Positions 24,534-33,251 of a stretch of DNA of 36,273 nt are shown piece after piece. The notes below the pieces were generated by a model. It saw only the letters and a program-made list of their open reading frames with translations. It had not been told where the DNA came from and made no database searches. Every line of letters begins with the position of its first letter. The stretch's first letter is position 1. The stretch comes from Gluconobacter aidae. Lineage in GTDB: Bacteria; Pseudomonadota; Alphaproteobacteria; Acetobacterales; Acetobacteraceae. Both the position numbers and the translations under genes were made by a program. The stretch spans positions 1 to 36,273 of the forward strand of contig NZ_WIPH01000026.1 in assembly GCF_009547075.1 (NCBI RefSeq), in the 5' to 3' direction.

Positions 24534-25258
24534 ACGGCGCCTCCATGCAAATGGCGGCTCTGCTGGTAGCGCCGCCAGCCATCGGCACGCAGGTTGCAGG
24601 CCGGGCAACCGCCACAGCCATAGCCCCAGTCATGCTGATGGGTCCGATCGCCCATATAGCACGAATGGCTGTCACGATTGACGAGGTTCACGAGCTTCTG
24701 GCCGCCAAGTTCTTCGGTCAGGTCCCAGGTCTGGGCCTTGTCGATCCACATCAGGGGCGTGTGCAGGACGAAGCGCTGGTCCATGCCGAGGTTCAGGGCG
24801 ACCTGAAGCGCCTTGATCGTGTCATCGCGGCAGTCGGGATAGCCGGAATAATCGGTTTCGCAGACGCCGGTGACGATATGGCGCGCATTGCGGCGCACCG
24901 CGAGCGCTGCTGCGAAGGTCAGGAAAATGATGTTGCGTCCCGGCACGAAGGTGTTGGGCAGACCGTTCTCGCTCAGGCCGATCTCGGCTTCGCGGGTCAG
25001 GGCCGTTTCGGACAGGGCGCCGAGGGAGGCGAGGTCGATCGTGTGATCTTCGCCCAGGCGTGCTTTCCAGTCCGGCGAAAAAGCGGCCATCTGCTCGCGC
25101 AGTGTCTCGCGGCATTCGAGTTCGATGGCGTGACGCTGTCCGTAGGCGTAGCCGACTGTCTCGACGCGGTCGAAGCGGGAGAGGGCCCAGGCGAGGCAGG
25201 TTGCGGAATCCTGACCGCCGGAGAACAGCACGAGCGCGGTGTTGCTGCTGATGGTCAT
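24530..25258 (-). CDS. queC: 7-cyano-7-deazaguanine synthase QueC
   Basis: A 242-residue ATP-dependent enzyme that turns 7-carboxy-7-deazaguanine into preQ0 with ammonia. The PP-loop [16 protein letters not shown] is at residues 12-27. [12 protein letters not shown] and [20 protein letters not shown] are family blocks. The C-terminal zinc site is the four-Cys set in SCYMGDRTH and [11 protein letters not shown]. It sits between queE (two bases upstream) and queD (four-base overlap), in pathway-linked order. Confidence 0.97.
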   Translation of the reverse strand: MTISSNTALVLFSGGQDSATCLAWALSRFDRVETVGYAYGQRHAIELECRETLREQMAAFSPDWKARLGEDHTIDLASLGALSETALTREAEIGLSENGLPNTFVPGRNIIFLTFAAALAVRRNARHIVTGVCETDYSGYPDCRDDTIKALQVALNLGMDQRFVLHTPLMWIDKAQTWDLTEELGGQKLVNLVNRDSHSCYMGDRTHQHDWGYGCGGCPACNLRADGWRRYQQSRHLHGGAV

Positions 25259-25260
25259 GG

Positions 25261-25902
25261 TCAGGGGATTCCGATCAGCTTGTGGGTCTGGAGCGACAGG
25301 CGCCAGCGCGGGTGGCGCAGGCAGTAGGCCACGGCGGCCTGTGTGTTGGCGATGCGGTCGGGGCCGTCCATCGGCTGGAGCCAGAAATGGCGGAAAGAAA
25401 GCTTCTCGAACAGCTCGGGCGGCAGCTCGGGCTGGGGATAGACCAGTTTGAGTTCCGCACCTTCGGTCTGCACGAGCACTCCGCCCGGCTTGGGGCTGAC
25501 GCAGATCCAGTCGATTCCGGCGGGGGGCGCGATGGTGCCGTTGGTTTCCACCGCAATTTCAAAACCGCGGGCCTTTACGGCGGCAATCAGGGCGCCATCG
25601 AGCTGGAGCAGAGGTTCGCCGCCCGTGAAGACGACATAGCGCCGGCCGCTGTCATCGGCCGTACCGGTCCAGCAGGTTTCGATGGTTGAGGCCAGAGCCT
25701 CAGCCGTCTCGAAACGGCCACCGCCTTCACCGTCCGTGCCGATGAAATCGGTATCACAGAACGTGCAGGCAGCCGTGGCGCGATCCTGCTCGCGGCCCGA
25801 CCACAGGTTGCAGCCGGCGAAACGGCAGAACACCGACGCGCGGCCTGTCTGTGCACCCTCACCCTGGAGGGTCACGAACATTTCCTTCACAGCATATGAC
25901 AT
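25261..25902 (-). CDS. queE: 7-carboxy-7-deazaguanine synthase QueE (radical SAM)
   Basis: A 213-residue radical SAM enzyme from the ATG at 25902. The frame is open to 25962, but the family starts at [15 protein letters not shown]. It converts 6-carboxytetrahydropterin to 7-carboxy-7-deazaguanine. The iron-sulfur cluster ligands follow the long-form spacing: Cys31, then fourteen residues, Cys46, two residues, Cys49 (in GCNLWSG and CTFCDTDF). FTGGEPLLQ is the SAM-binding GGE-type motif, and ETNGTI and VSPKPGG follow. It is the first gene of the queE-queC-queD operon. The leader (25903-26036) has a 6-bp hairpin at 25952-25969 but nothing that looks like a preQ1 riboswitch. Confidence 0.95.
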   Translation of the reverse strand: MSYAVKEMFVTLQGEGAQTGRASVFCRFAGCNLWSGREQDRATAACTFCDTDFIGTDGEGGGRFETAEALASTIETCWTGTADDSGRRYVVFTGGEPLLQLDGALIAAVKARGFEIAVETNGTIAPPAGIDWICVSPKPGGVLVQTEGAELKLVYPQPELPPELFEKLSFRHFWLQPMDGPDRIANTQAAVAYCLRHPRWRLSLQTHKLIGIP

Positions 25903-25951
25903 GACCGCAGCATGTCGGCGAGGTTGGCGCAGGATGCAAGGGAAATCATCA

Positions 25952-25969
25952 CATCGCTCCAAGGCGATG
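25952..25969. repeat. Hairpin in the queE / ABC-exporter divergent region
   Basis: CATCGC-TCCAAG-GCGATG, a 6-bp inverted repeat in the 134-bp gap between the divergent queE and ABC permease genes. It could be an operator or leader hairpin for either side; no T-run is present. Confidence 0.3.
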
Positions 25970-26036
25970 CAGGCTGAGGGCGGTTTCGGGTGTCAGGGGG
26001 GATGGGCAGGACACGCTTTCATGGTAGTGAGAGCGC

Positions 26037-26876
26037 ATGGAAGACATGAATGCCCGTTCTCCTGTTCTGGTTCTTGAACCCCAGCGTGGATGGGGGCTTG
26101 TCCGTTCTGGCGTAGCCGACCTCAGAGCAGGTCTGCGGCTGTTTCCGCTCGCCGCGGCACTCGGCTGGCTGGATATCAAGCTGCGGTATCGCGGCTCCAT
26201 TCTGGGACCGCTGTGGTTGACGCTCTCTACCGCCGTGATGATCGGCGCAACAGGTGTGGTGTACGGCTACCTCTTTCACATGGACCTGAGAACCTATCTG
26301 CCCTTCCTGTCGCTTTCAATCGTGCTGTGGGGATATATCGGCACGGTCGTCAATGATGCAGGAACGGTCTTTACGCAGAACACCCCCCTGTTCCATTCGA
26401 TGCGGATACCGGCCAGCCTGCCCGTCATGCAGGTGATCGTCCGGAACCTGCTGATCCTGCTTCATAATATAGTGGTAGTCGCCGTCGTATTCGCGGTCTT
26501 CCGGATCTGGCCGCACCAGATCTGGAGCCTGCTGCTCAGCCTTCCGGTCTGGATCGTGGACAGCTTCTGCGTCATCCTGCTGATCGGGATGCTGGGCGCG
26601 CGCTTTCGCGATATCGCACCGATCGTGGCGTCCCTGATGCAGATCTTCTTCTTTGTGACGCCGGTCATCTGGAAGCCCGAGCTAATCACGACCGGACGTC
26701 AGTATCTGCTGCTCGATCCGTTCTATTCGCTGCTTGAAATCGTGCGCGCGCCTCTTCTGGGGCGGACGGTCGATACGGTCGTCTGGGGCGCGGCCATCGG
26801 GCACAGCGTGCTCCTGTGGCTTCTGGCAGCCATCCTGTTCTGCCGGATGCGGTCGCGCATTCCCTACTGGATCTGA
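26037..26876 (+). CDS. ABC-2 type polysaccharide/polyol phosphate export permease (Wzm/KpsM-like)
   Basis: A 279-residue integral membrane protein with about six hydrophobic segments from residue 60 on. The N-terminal amphipathic part includes LGWLDIKLRYRGSILGPLW, the typical ABC-2 export block (I-K-x-R-Y-R-x-S-x-L-G-P-x-W). FRDIAPIVASLMQIFFFVTP is the second conserved region before the last two helices. It pairs with the ATPase four bases downstream to export a lipid-linked polysaccharide such as O-antigen, capsule or teichoic-acid-like polymer. No glycosyltransferase is nearby, so the cargo is unknown. The ATG at 26037 was used; the ATG at 26046 has a better ribosome-binding stretch (GGAAG) and may be the true start. 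Confidence 0.9.
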   Translation: MEDMNARSPVLVLEPQRGWGLVRSGVADLRAGLRLFPLAAALGWLDIKLRYRGSILGPLWLTLSTAVMIGATGVVYGYLFHMDLRTYLPFLSLSIVLWGYIGTVVNDAGTVFTQNTPLFHSMRIPASLPVMQVIVRNLLILLHNIVVVAVVFAVFRIWPHQIWSLLLSLPVWIVDSFCVILLIGMLGARFRDIAPIVASLMQIFFFVTPVIWKPELITTGRQYLLLDPFYSLLEIVRAPLLGRTVDTVVWGAAIGHSVLLWLLAAILFCRMRSRIPYWI

Positions 26877-26880
26877 TCTG

Positions 26881-27651
26881 ATGCCCGGTATCGTTGTTGA
26901 CCGTCTCTGTATCGATTTTCCGCTGTATCATGGCCAGAGCCGATCCCTGAAACGTCAGGTCGGCAAGACCCTGACCCGCTTTGCACCGTCTTCGCCTTCG
27001 GCGCATCTGATGCATGACCAGCGGGAACGCACGATTGTCAGCGTGCTGCGGGAAATCAGTTTCACACTGCGTTCCGGCGAGCGGCTGGGGCTGATTGGCA
27101 GTAACGGCGCTGGCAAGACCACGCTCCTGCGGGCGCTTGCGGGCATTTATGAACCTGTTGCCGGGCGCGTCCGGCTTGAGGGGACGATGCGGACCCTGCT
27201 GGATAGCAGTCTGGGCATGAATCCCGATCTGACCGGTCGTGAAAACATCCGTCTCAAAGGCCGGTATGAAGGGCTGTCACGCCAGCAGATCGACCGGATC
27301 GAACAGGACGTACAGGACTTCGCGGAGCTCGGGCCTTACATGGACCTGCCGGTGAAGGCTTACAGTGCAGGAATGAGTGTCCGTCTGGCGTTCGGTCTGG
27401 CGACAGCGTCTGCCCCGGAGATCCTGCTGATGGATGAATGGTTTCTGGCGGGCGACGGCATTTTCATGAACAAGGCCCGCACCCGGCTTGAGGAACTCGT
27501 CCAGAAGGCGGAGATCCTGGTGCTCTCGACCCATCAGCCCGAAATCATGCGTCAATGGTGCACGCGTGTTCTATGGCTGGAGAATGGACATGTCCGGATG
27601 GATGCCTCACCCGACGAAGTTCTGGACGTCTATCTGGCACACACGGACTGA
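26881..27651 (+). CDS. ABC exporter ATP-binding subunit (Wzt/KpsT-like)
   Basis: A 256-residue ATPase partner of the permease just upstream. Walker A is GSNGAGKTTLL, the signature motif is the polysaccharide-exporter variant KAYSAGMSVRLAFG in place of LSGGQ, Walker B is ILLMDEWF, and the H-loop is LSTHQPEIM. About 50 residues precede the usual start of the nucleotide-binding core, a region with a basic stretch (SLKRQVGKTL). The C-terminal carbohydrate-recognition domain found in some Wzt proteins is missing, so it is the short form. The gene starts four bases after the permease stop and ends seven bases before the convergent membrane protein gene. Confidence 0.93.
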   Translation: MPGIVVDRLCIDFPLYHGQSRSLKRQVGKTLTRFAPSSPSAHLMHDQRERTIVSVLREISFTLRSGERLGLIGSNGAGKTTLLRALAGIYEPVAGRVRLEGTMRTLLDSSLGMNPDLTGRENIRLKGRYEGLSRQQIDRIEQDVQDFAELGPYMDLPVKAYSAGMSVRLAFGLATASAPEILLMDEWFLAGDGIFMNKARTRLEELVQKAEILVLSTHQPEIMRQWCTRVLWLENGHVRMDASPDEVLDVYLAHTD

Positions 27652-27658
27652 GACGCCC

Positions 27659-28009
27659 TCAGCTCCCTGAACCAAACCGTGCGAGCGTCCAGGTCGTCCC
27701 GAGATACAGGATGATCGTAAGGGCACACCCTGCCATCAGGGCCACCCAGAACGGCACTCCCACCCTCAGCAGCCGCGGAATGAACAGAAACATCGGCAGG
27801 GACGGAAGCACATACCAGAACGTCGCTTCCGCATGGCGGCTCATGACGATGCGGTCAGGCTTTTCCAGCCAGAGCCAGATCATGCCCAGAACCGATACCA
27901 GCGGCAGAGATGCAATCAGGGCACCCGCTCCCGGATAGCGTCGTGCGACGCCTGAGGCCGCGGCGATCAGAACACCCGAGATCAGACATTTCAGGATGAA
28001 GAAAACCAT
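27659..28009 (-). CDS. Small membrane protein, DUF3147-like
   Basis: A 116-residue, very hydrophobic protein with about four membrane helices (FFILKCLISGVLIAAASG; GALIASLPLVSVLGMIWLWL; YVLPSLPMFLFIPRLL; WVALMAGCALTIILYLG). The layout resembles the DUF3147 family, whose function is unknown. I chose the ATG at 28009 because TAGGTAAG lies just upstream. The frame is open to 28177, but that part overlaps tRNA-Asp and is not credible. It is convergent with the ABC ATPase gene and downstream of tRNA-Asp on the same strand. Confidence 0.75.
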   Translation of the reverse strand: MVFFILKCLISGVLIAAASGVARRYPGAGALIASLPLVSVLGMIWLWLEKPDRIVMSRHAEATFWYVLPSLPMFLFIPRLLRVGVPFWVALMAGCALTIILYLGTTWTLARFGSGS

Positions 28010-28082
28010 ATTCTTACCTAGGGGCAAGTCGTCGTTTTCGGAATTTATTTTTCTGGGAATATGGCCAACTCCAAGAGAGGAG

Positions 28083-28159
<77 letters not shown>

Positions 28160-28680
28160 AAAGCTGCTTTCCAGCATCTTGGGACCTTCCGTTCGGGAAG
28201 CTGTATTGGCTTCCTCTCGGTCGGTGGCGGTGATTTATCAGCCTGCCCGGGGGGTGGCAATAGGGTTTTCTGAAAAAAAGCTCAGCCGGCCAAAAAAACT
28301 GCTTTGCCCGACAGGAGCGGGACGTGTCTTTTGTAACGGATCGAGACAGGCGCGGGGATGTCGTGATGCTGAATCGGATGAAGGCGTTTCTGCTGACGGG
28401 GATTTTTTTGCCGGTTCTGAACAACTGCGGCGTTCATCGCTCGTGCCGCGATCAATGGACACCCCGTCGCGCTGATCGTTGATATAAGGGCGTTCGCCAC
28501 TACGATCGGCTATGCACTCACATGGGATCCGGTCAGGAATTATCGCTATCATTTCGAAATCCTCCAGATGTCTGAGAAGCATTAACGGAGTTTCAATCAA
28601 CTGTTCTCTAGGAAGGTAAGCATCTGGTCGGCCGCATGCGGCTCCCGTGGTGTGATCTGTGTTTCTGGAGGCGGTCTGGC
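28160..28680. other. Intergenic region before the che operon, no credible gene
   Basis: About 520 bp between tRNA-Asp and the chemoreceptor gene. Short open frames exist on both strands (for example minus 28238-28600 and plus 28179-28475), but they have no recognisable family, no good ribosome-binding site and an unnatural residue mix. The region must hold the che promoter, yet I see no sigma-28-like or sigma-54-like sequence. It may contain a decayed gene that I cannot name. Confidence 0.5.
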
Positions 28681-30156
28681 ATGTCCGACATGCGCTTTGT
28701 TCCCATGCAACGGAGTTTCCTGTTGCGCAGGCGTCTGCTTCTGGCGTTTGCTGTTCCTCTTGCCGTTTCTGCCTGTCTGCTGGGCTGGAAACTGAAGATT
28801 GCCGGTATCCACACCGTCGGTGTCTGGAAGTCCGTTTTTCCCGAACTGGCTCTTCCTGCTCTCTTTGGTGTTACAGGAATTGTCGCTTTCTTTCAGGTGG
28901 CCACATGGGGAGACAGCCTGCTCGGAGCCGTGAGGCAACTCGCGGCAGAAGGAACACTGCCACGGAATGTCCGTGAAGCCAGCCTGATCCGGCTGCAAGC
29001 CATACTCGGCGAAGCGCGCACGTATGCCGAGCGAAGCGACGCCATGGCTGCCGCGGCGCAGTCTGCCCTTGCGACAGCCCGGATCGAGGCTGAAGAGACC
29101 CGTCAGTCTGCAAGGGAAGAAGTGTCCGGGCATGAACGGGTCATTGCGGTTCTTGGCAATGCCATGGCCAGCCTGCGCGATGGCGAACTGGATTTTCGTC
29201 TCGAGGAAGCTCTACCGGACCGGTACGACCGGTTGCGGCAGGCTTTCAACGATACCGCATCCTCGCTTCAGAAGATGATGGTTTCGCTGAATGACAGTAT
29301 TTCGACCATCTCGTCCGGATCTGCGGAAATCGCGTCGGCTGCGGATGATCTGGCCCGGCGGACGGAACTTCAGGTCGCCCGTCTGGAAGAAACCACGATC
29401 TCGGTTGGGAATGTCACGGAGACTGTTCGCAAGACGGCCGCAGCCTCCGTCCATGCCAGCGAGGTTGCAAGCCAGACTCGTGACCGGGCAGAGCGGTCGG
29501 GTGAAGTGATGGCAGCCGCTACCGCGGCCATGCAGGACATCCAGCAGTCTTCCATCCATATCGCGCAGATCCTTGGGCTGATTGATGATATCGCCTTTCA
29601 GACCAACCTTCTGGCATTGAATGCCGGCGTTGAAGCTGCTCGGGCGGGTGATGCGGGCAAGGGATTTGCCGTTGTGGCCGCTGAAGTCCGTGCTCTTGCC
29701 CAGCGCTCGGCCGATGCCGCCAAGGAAATCAAGGGACTTATCACCTCGAGTACGCAGCAGGTCAGCCGTGGCAGTTCTCTGGTTGAAGAGACGGGAACCG
29801 CGATGAAATCCATCGTGGAAAATGTCAGTGAAATCAGCGTCCTGATCGGTGAAATCGCGACTGCTGCGCGTAGTCAGGCCAACGACCTTTCGGAAATCAG
29901 TATTGCGGTCAGCCAGATGGACCAGAACACCCAGCAGAATGCTGCGATGGTCGAAGAAGCAACCGCAGCCAGTCATAATCTGAGCGCAGAAGCCCGGGAA
30001 CTCGTTGGAAGCCTTCAGCGGTTTCGTCTGAAGAGCATGCATGATGCGGAGCAACCTTTTTTAGAGAGCGAAGCGTCAGCTTTTCCTGCCCCGGAATCAC
30101 AGTGGGAGAGTGAGTCTTTTCAGACATCAGATGAAGGATGGGAGGAGTTCCGCTGA
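28681..30156 (+). CDS. Methyl-accepting chemotaxis protein without a sizeable periplasmic domain
   Basis: A 491-residue receptor. Two membrane helices (about residues 19-37 and 52-74) are joined by only about 14 residues, so there is no periplasmic sensor domain. A coiled coil, a HAMP-like region (about 140-200) and the MCP signalling domain follow. The invariant hairpin tip reads [20 protein letters not shown], then [18 protein letters not shown]. Methylation-helix Glu/Gln pairs flank it. The last residues are GWEEFR, a W-x-x-F pentapeptide-like tail (487-490) as used to tether CheR or CheB. The ATG at 28681 follows GGAGG by nine bases; the frame is open to 28636. It is the first gene of the che operon, and its stop shares a base with the next start (TGATG). 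Confidence 0.93.
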   Translation: MSDMRFVPMQRSFLLRRRLLLAFAVPLAVSACLLGWKLKIAGIHTVGVWKSVFPELALPALFGVTGIVAFFQVATWGDSLLGAVRQLAAEGTLPRNVREASLIRLQAILGEARTYAERSDAMAAAAQSALATARIEAEETRQSAREEVSGHERVIAVLGNAMASLRDGELDFRLEEALPDRYDRLRQAFNDTASSLQKMMVSLNDSISTISSGSAEIASAADDLARRTELQVARLEETTISVGNVTETVRKTAAASVHASEVASQTRDRAERSGEVMAAATAAMQDIQQSSIHIAQILGLIDDIAFQTNLLALNAGVEAARAGDAGKGFAVVAAEVRALAQRSADAAKEIKGLITSSTQQVSRGSSLVEETGTAMKSIVENVSEISVLIGEIATAARSQANDLSEISIAVSQMDQNTQQNAAMVEEATAASHNLSAEARELVGSLQRFRLKSMHDAEQPFLESEASAFPAPESQWESESFQTSDEGWEEFR

Positions 30157-30425
30157 TGAGCATTCTGATGCTGCCCGAGATACTGGACACCGGATATGCC
30201 GTTCCTTTTTCGGAACGTCTCAAAAAGGAAGAAAGGGATTTTGTTTTTGACGGCAGTCAGGTTGGCCGGGTCGGTGGCCTGTGCTTCCAGTTGCTTGTTT
30301 CCGCATACCGTACGGCGCGAATGCAGGGTTCAAGGTTCGAAATCAGGAATATTTCTGATGCGATGAAGGAAAATCTTCGGCTGATGGGGGGAGACTTCCT
30401 CCTGGAGGCGCAGGGCGACGCATGA
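30156..30425 (+). CDS. STAS-domain chemotaxis accessory protein (CheS-like position)
   Basis: An 89-residue single STAS domain. Visible are the beta strand DFVFDGSQVGRVGGLCFQLL, which covers the loop normally bearing the phosphorylatable Ser/Thr, and the later NISDAMKENLRLMG helix. The usual phospho-Ser in the D-S/T-S-G loop is not obvious here: the loop reads SQVGRVGG. Genes of this size stand between the receptor and cheY1 in other alphaproteobacterial che operons, where in Sinorhizobium the product (CheS) binds CheA and speeds loss of phosphate from the phosphate-sink CheY. That role is inferred from position only. The start overlaps the receptor stop; the end overlaps cheY1 by four bases. 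Confidence 0.78.
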   Translation: MSILMLPEILDTGYAVPFSERLKKEERDFVFDGSQVGRVGGLCFQLLVSAYRTARMQGSRFEIRNISDAMKENLRLMGGDFLLEAQGDA

Positions 30426-30781
30426 ATATCCTGATCGTTGATGATTCCCGAACCATGAGGGACCTAATCAGCCGAGAACTGCGCAACGACGGTTATGATG
30501 TGGAAACATCGGAAGATGGCGTCGAGGCGCTGGAGAAAATTTCTCATTTTCTGCCAGCTGTCGTCATAACGGATCTGAATATGCCGCGTATGGACGGATT
30601 GCAACTGACCAGAGCCCTGCGTGCGCGGTCAGACACAAAATACGTTCCCATTATTTTTCTGACCACGGAATCCGGAGATGATCTTCGACGCGCCGCACGT
30701 GAGGCGGGTGCGACCGGCTGGATTGTCAAACCGTTCGATGGTCCCAGGCTGATTGCAGCGGTGAGGCGTGTCAGCGCATGA
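30422..30781 (+). CDS. cheY: Chemotaxis response regulator CheY (first copy)
   Basis: A 119-residue single receiver domain. The acidic pocket is Asp7-Asp8 in LIVDDSRTMR, the phosphorylated Asp is Asp51 in VITDLNMPRMDG, the switch Thr is in IFLTTESG and the Lys is in GWIVKPF. By position (before cheA) it matches CheY1 of Sinorhizobium-type operons, which acts as a phosphate sink, while the second copy drives the motor. Which copy does what here is not shown by sequence. It overlaps its neighbours by four bases on both sides. Confidence 0.95.
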   Translation: MNILIVDDSRTMRDLISRELRNDGYDVETSEDGVEALEKISHFLPAVVITDLNMPRMDGLQLTRALRARSDTKYVPIIFLTTESGDDLRRAAREAGATGWIVKPFDGPRLIAAVRRVSA

Positions 30782-32826
30782 ACACTGAAGATTTCACCGA
30801 GGATATGGACGCGATCCGGCTGATCTTCTTTGACGAATGCGATGAGCAACTTACCCTTCTTGAAGAAGAGTTGACGGCGCTTGAGGAAGAGCCGGGAAAT
30901 GGAGAGAAGATCAACACGATCTTTCGATGTGTTCACTCGATCAAAGGCGGAGCGGCCGCCTTCGGGATGGAAGATCTGGTAAGATTTTCTCATCTTTTTG
31001 AAAGTGTGCTTGACCGCTTCCGGTCAGGAGAATTGTCTGTAAATGCTGAGAGTATCAAAATTTTTCTCAAGTGTAAGGATGCACTGTCGGATATCGTTGC
31101 GAGTTTTAAAAATGGTGCCAGTACCTACGGGGTTGCTCCCGAGATAACCGCCGACCTGAAGCGCTACCTCGGATCTGACGTCTCGGAACCTGAGTCGACC
31201 TCTGAAAATGTCGAGATGGAAGATATCTTCGGGATGTCTTTTGCTCCGGTTAAAATCGAAATTGATGGACCCAGTGAGCGGCAGTTTTCAATTGTCCTGA
31301 CTGTATCGTCGGAGTTTTATGAACGCGGGGATGACGTCCGGAATATCCTGATGGCATTGGGTGGCCTGGGTCAGGTCAACGTGCAGGTTGATAGCGATGC
31401 TGTGCCATTCCTTTCTGATATTTCAGTCTGCCAGAGTTATCTGACCTGGCAAATTCTCCTGACAACAGAAAAGTCAAGAGAGAGTATTGACGAGATTTTT
31501 GACTGGTGCGCCGATGATCTGCGTGCGGTCGTTACATCCGTACCCGAAGAGCCCAAGCAAATCACAGTGCCATCGGCTCCGGATGTGGAAGAGAAAACAG
31601 ATCTACCGGTCAGGAAAGGAACTGAACGCAAGGACTCTGCGACCGTGCGGGTTGATATCCAGCGGATCGACAAGCTGGTCGATCTGATTGGAGAACTGGT
31701 GATCAATCATGGAGCCATTCAATCTCAGATGCGTCGTAACAAGGTCCCCGGAGATTCATTTCTGGGGACCGTGGTCACAGCGCAGGAGCAGCTTATCCAC
31801 GAACTGCAGGAAAACGTCATTACGATGCGCGCCTATCCGATCAAGACGGTCTTCCAGAAACTGGGCCGTGTTGTGCGTGAGACCGCCAGACTGACAGGAA
31901 AACAGGTTCGGCTTGTGCTGGAGGGAGAAGACACGGAGGTCGATCGGTCCATTCTCGAAAAGTTGTCCGATCCTCTGACGCACATGGTGCGTAATGCCAT
32001 TGATCATGGCATTGAAAGTCCAGAAGTCAGAATACAGGAAGGAAAGGCTCCGGAGGGCCTGCTTCGACTACGAGCCTTTCAACGTTCTGGTCGAATTATC
32101 GTGGAAATTCAGGATGACGGAACTGGCTTAGATCCGGACAAAATTTATGGCAAAGCTGTTGAAAAGAAGATTATTGAAAAAGACCAAAAGCTGGATCGGG
32201 AAGAAATCTATTCCCTGATTTTCGAGCCGGGGTTCTCGACTGTTGCGGAAGTGACGGATGTTTCTGGTCGGGGCGTGGGGATGGACGTTGTCAAACAAAG
32301 TCTCCAGCAGATCAACGGGCGGATTTTCATCAATTCCGCGAAGGGAAGAGGGACGATATTTTCGATTTCCCTGCCTTTTACCCTCTCCGTTATCGAAGGC
32401 ATTATTTTCAAATCAGAAGGGCAGGATTTTGTAATTCCAATCAATAATGTTTCGGAGACGATAATATTTGACAATAAGAAAGCTTTCCATATTGGAGATG
32501 GGAAATATGGATATCCTTATCGGGATAGTTATCTGTCCGTAATTTATGCTTCTGATCTGCTTGGTCTTCCTTCTTGCAAAAAAAATCAGAAAATATGCTT
32601 CGTAATTGAAAATGAAAACGAAGAAAAAATGGCATTAATTGTTGATAAGATTATAGATCAATCGAGATTTGTAGTAAAAAATCTTGAAGATAATTATCGA
32701 AAAATTGACTGCTTCTCTACTGCGACCATTTTAGGAGATGGTAACGTAGCATTTATTCTTGATGTAGAATTTCTATTTGGTGAACTTTTGAAGAAAAGGG
32801 AAAATTCACTGGAGGAAAGCGTATGA
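30778..32826 (+). CDS. cheA: Chemotaxis histidine kinase CheA
   Basis: A 682-residue kinase with the usual five parts: the HPt domain P1 (1 to about 110; His53 in VHSIKGGAAAFG), a P2-like CheY-binding domain (about 155-255), a linker, the dimerisation helices P3 (about 287-355; VRVDIQRIDKLVDLIGEL), the ATPase P4 (N box VRNAIDHGIE 404-413, G1 DDGTGL 446-451, F box FEPGFST 482-488, G2 GRGVGM 497-502) and the CheW-like P5 (about 536-682). It phosphorylates both CheY proteins and CheB in response to receptors. Base composition drops sharply at the P5 boundary (near 32400); bases 32641-32700 have 15 G or C in 60. ATGA overlaps join it to cheY1 and cheW. Confidence 0.97.
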   Translation: MNTEDFTEDMDAIRLIFFDECDEQLTLLEEELTALEEEPGNGEKINTIFRCVHSIKGGAAAFGMEDLVRFSHLFESVLDRFRSGELSVNAESIKIFLKCKDALSDIVASFKNGASTYGVAPEITADLKRYLGSDVSEPESTSENVEMEDIFGMSFAPVKIEIDGPSERQFSIVLTVSSEFYERGDDVRNILMALGGLGQVNVQVDSDAVPFLSDISVCQSYLTWQILLTTEKSRESIDEIFDWCADDLRAVVTSVPEEPKQITVPSAPDVEEKTDLPVRKGTERKDSATVRVDIQRIDKLVDLIGELVINHGAIQSQMRRNKVPGDSFLGTVVTAQEQLIHELQENVITMRAYPIKTVFQKLGRVVRETARLTGKQVRLVLEGEDTEVDRSILEKLSDPLTHMVRNAIDHGIESPEVRIQEGKAPEGLLRLRAFQRSGRIIVEIQDDGTGLDPDKIYGKAVEKKIIEKDQKLDREEIYSLIFEPGFSTVAEVTDVSGRGVGMDVVKQSLQQINGRIFINSAKGRGTIFSISLPFTLSVIEGIIFKSEGQDFVIPINNVSETIIFDNKKAFHIGDGKYGYPYRDSYLSVIYASDLLGLPSCKKNQKICFVIENENEEKMALIVDKIIDQSRFVVKNLEDNYRKIDCFSTATILGDGNVAFILDVEFLFGELLKKRENSLEESV

Positions 32827-33251
32827 TTGAGGAAAAAATGCTTATTTTTTCTTTGGGAAATCAGGAATTTTCCATCCAGATTTCGGTTGTCAAAGAAATC
32901 AAGATCTGGTCGAAGGCAACACCTTTCCCGGCGGCGCCGACATTTGTCGAAGGAGTGGTGAATGTCCGGGGATCAGTCATCCCACTCGTGGACATGGCCC
33001 GGATGATGGGTGTTACTGAGAACGAAAATGAGAAAAGGGCTATTATTTTCCTGGAAAACAAAGACAAGGTTATCGGGTTTTCGGTTTCGAATGTGACAGA
33101 TATTTCGGGTGTAGATGACGAAAGTTTCAAGCCGCTTCCAGAAATTTCCAGCGATCACCTCAAATATTTTTTGAATGGAATCCAGTCGATAGCAGATCGT
33201 CTGATATTTTCTGTGAATGTGGACGCACTGTTTGAAGGAAGTCTGCAATGA
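32823..33251 (+). CDS. cheW: Chemotaxis adaptor CheW
   Basis: A 142-residue adaptor that links receptors to CheA. Conserved CheW features are seen: FSLGNQEFSIQISVVKEI, the PAAPTFVEGVVNVRGSVIPL segment with the N-x-R-G motif, VDMARMMG, and VGFSVSNVTDI (from VIGFSVSNVTDI). It is unusually AT-rich for this genome, continuous with the AT-rich P5 end of cheA. ATGA overlaps join it to cheA and cheR. Confidence 0.96.
   Translation: MIEEKMLIFSLGNQEFSIQISVVKEIKIWSKATPFPAAPTFVEGVVNVRGSVIPLVDMARMMGVTENENEKRAIIFLENKDKVIGFSVSNVTDISGVDDESFKPLPEISSDHLKYFLNGIQSIADRLIFSVNVDALFEGSLQ

Noticed and set aside
25903-26036. preQ1 riboswitch upstream of the queuosine operon
   Set aside because: No preQ1 aptamer pattern was found; only a simple 6-bp hairpin is present.
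28238-28600. Minus-strand frame of 120 codons in the gap before the che operon
   Set aside because: No family resemblance, no ribosome-binding site, and competing frames of the same quality on both strands.
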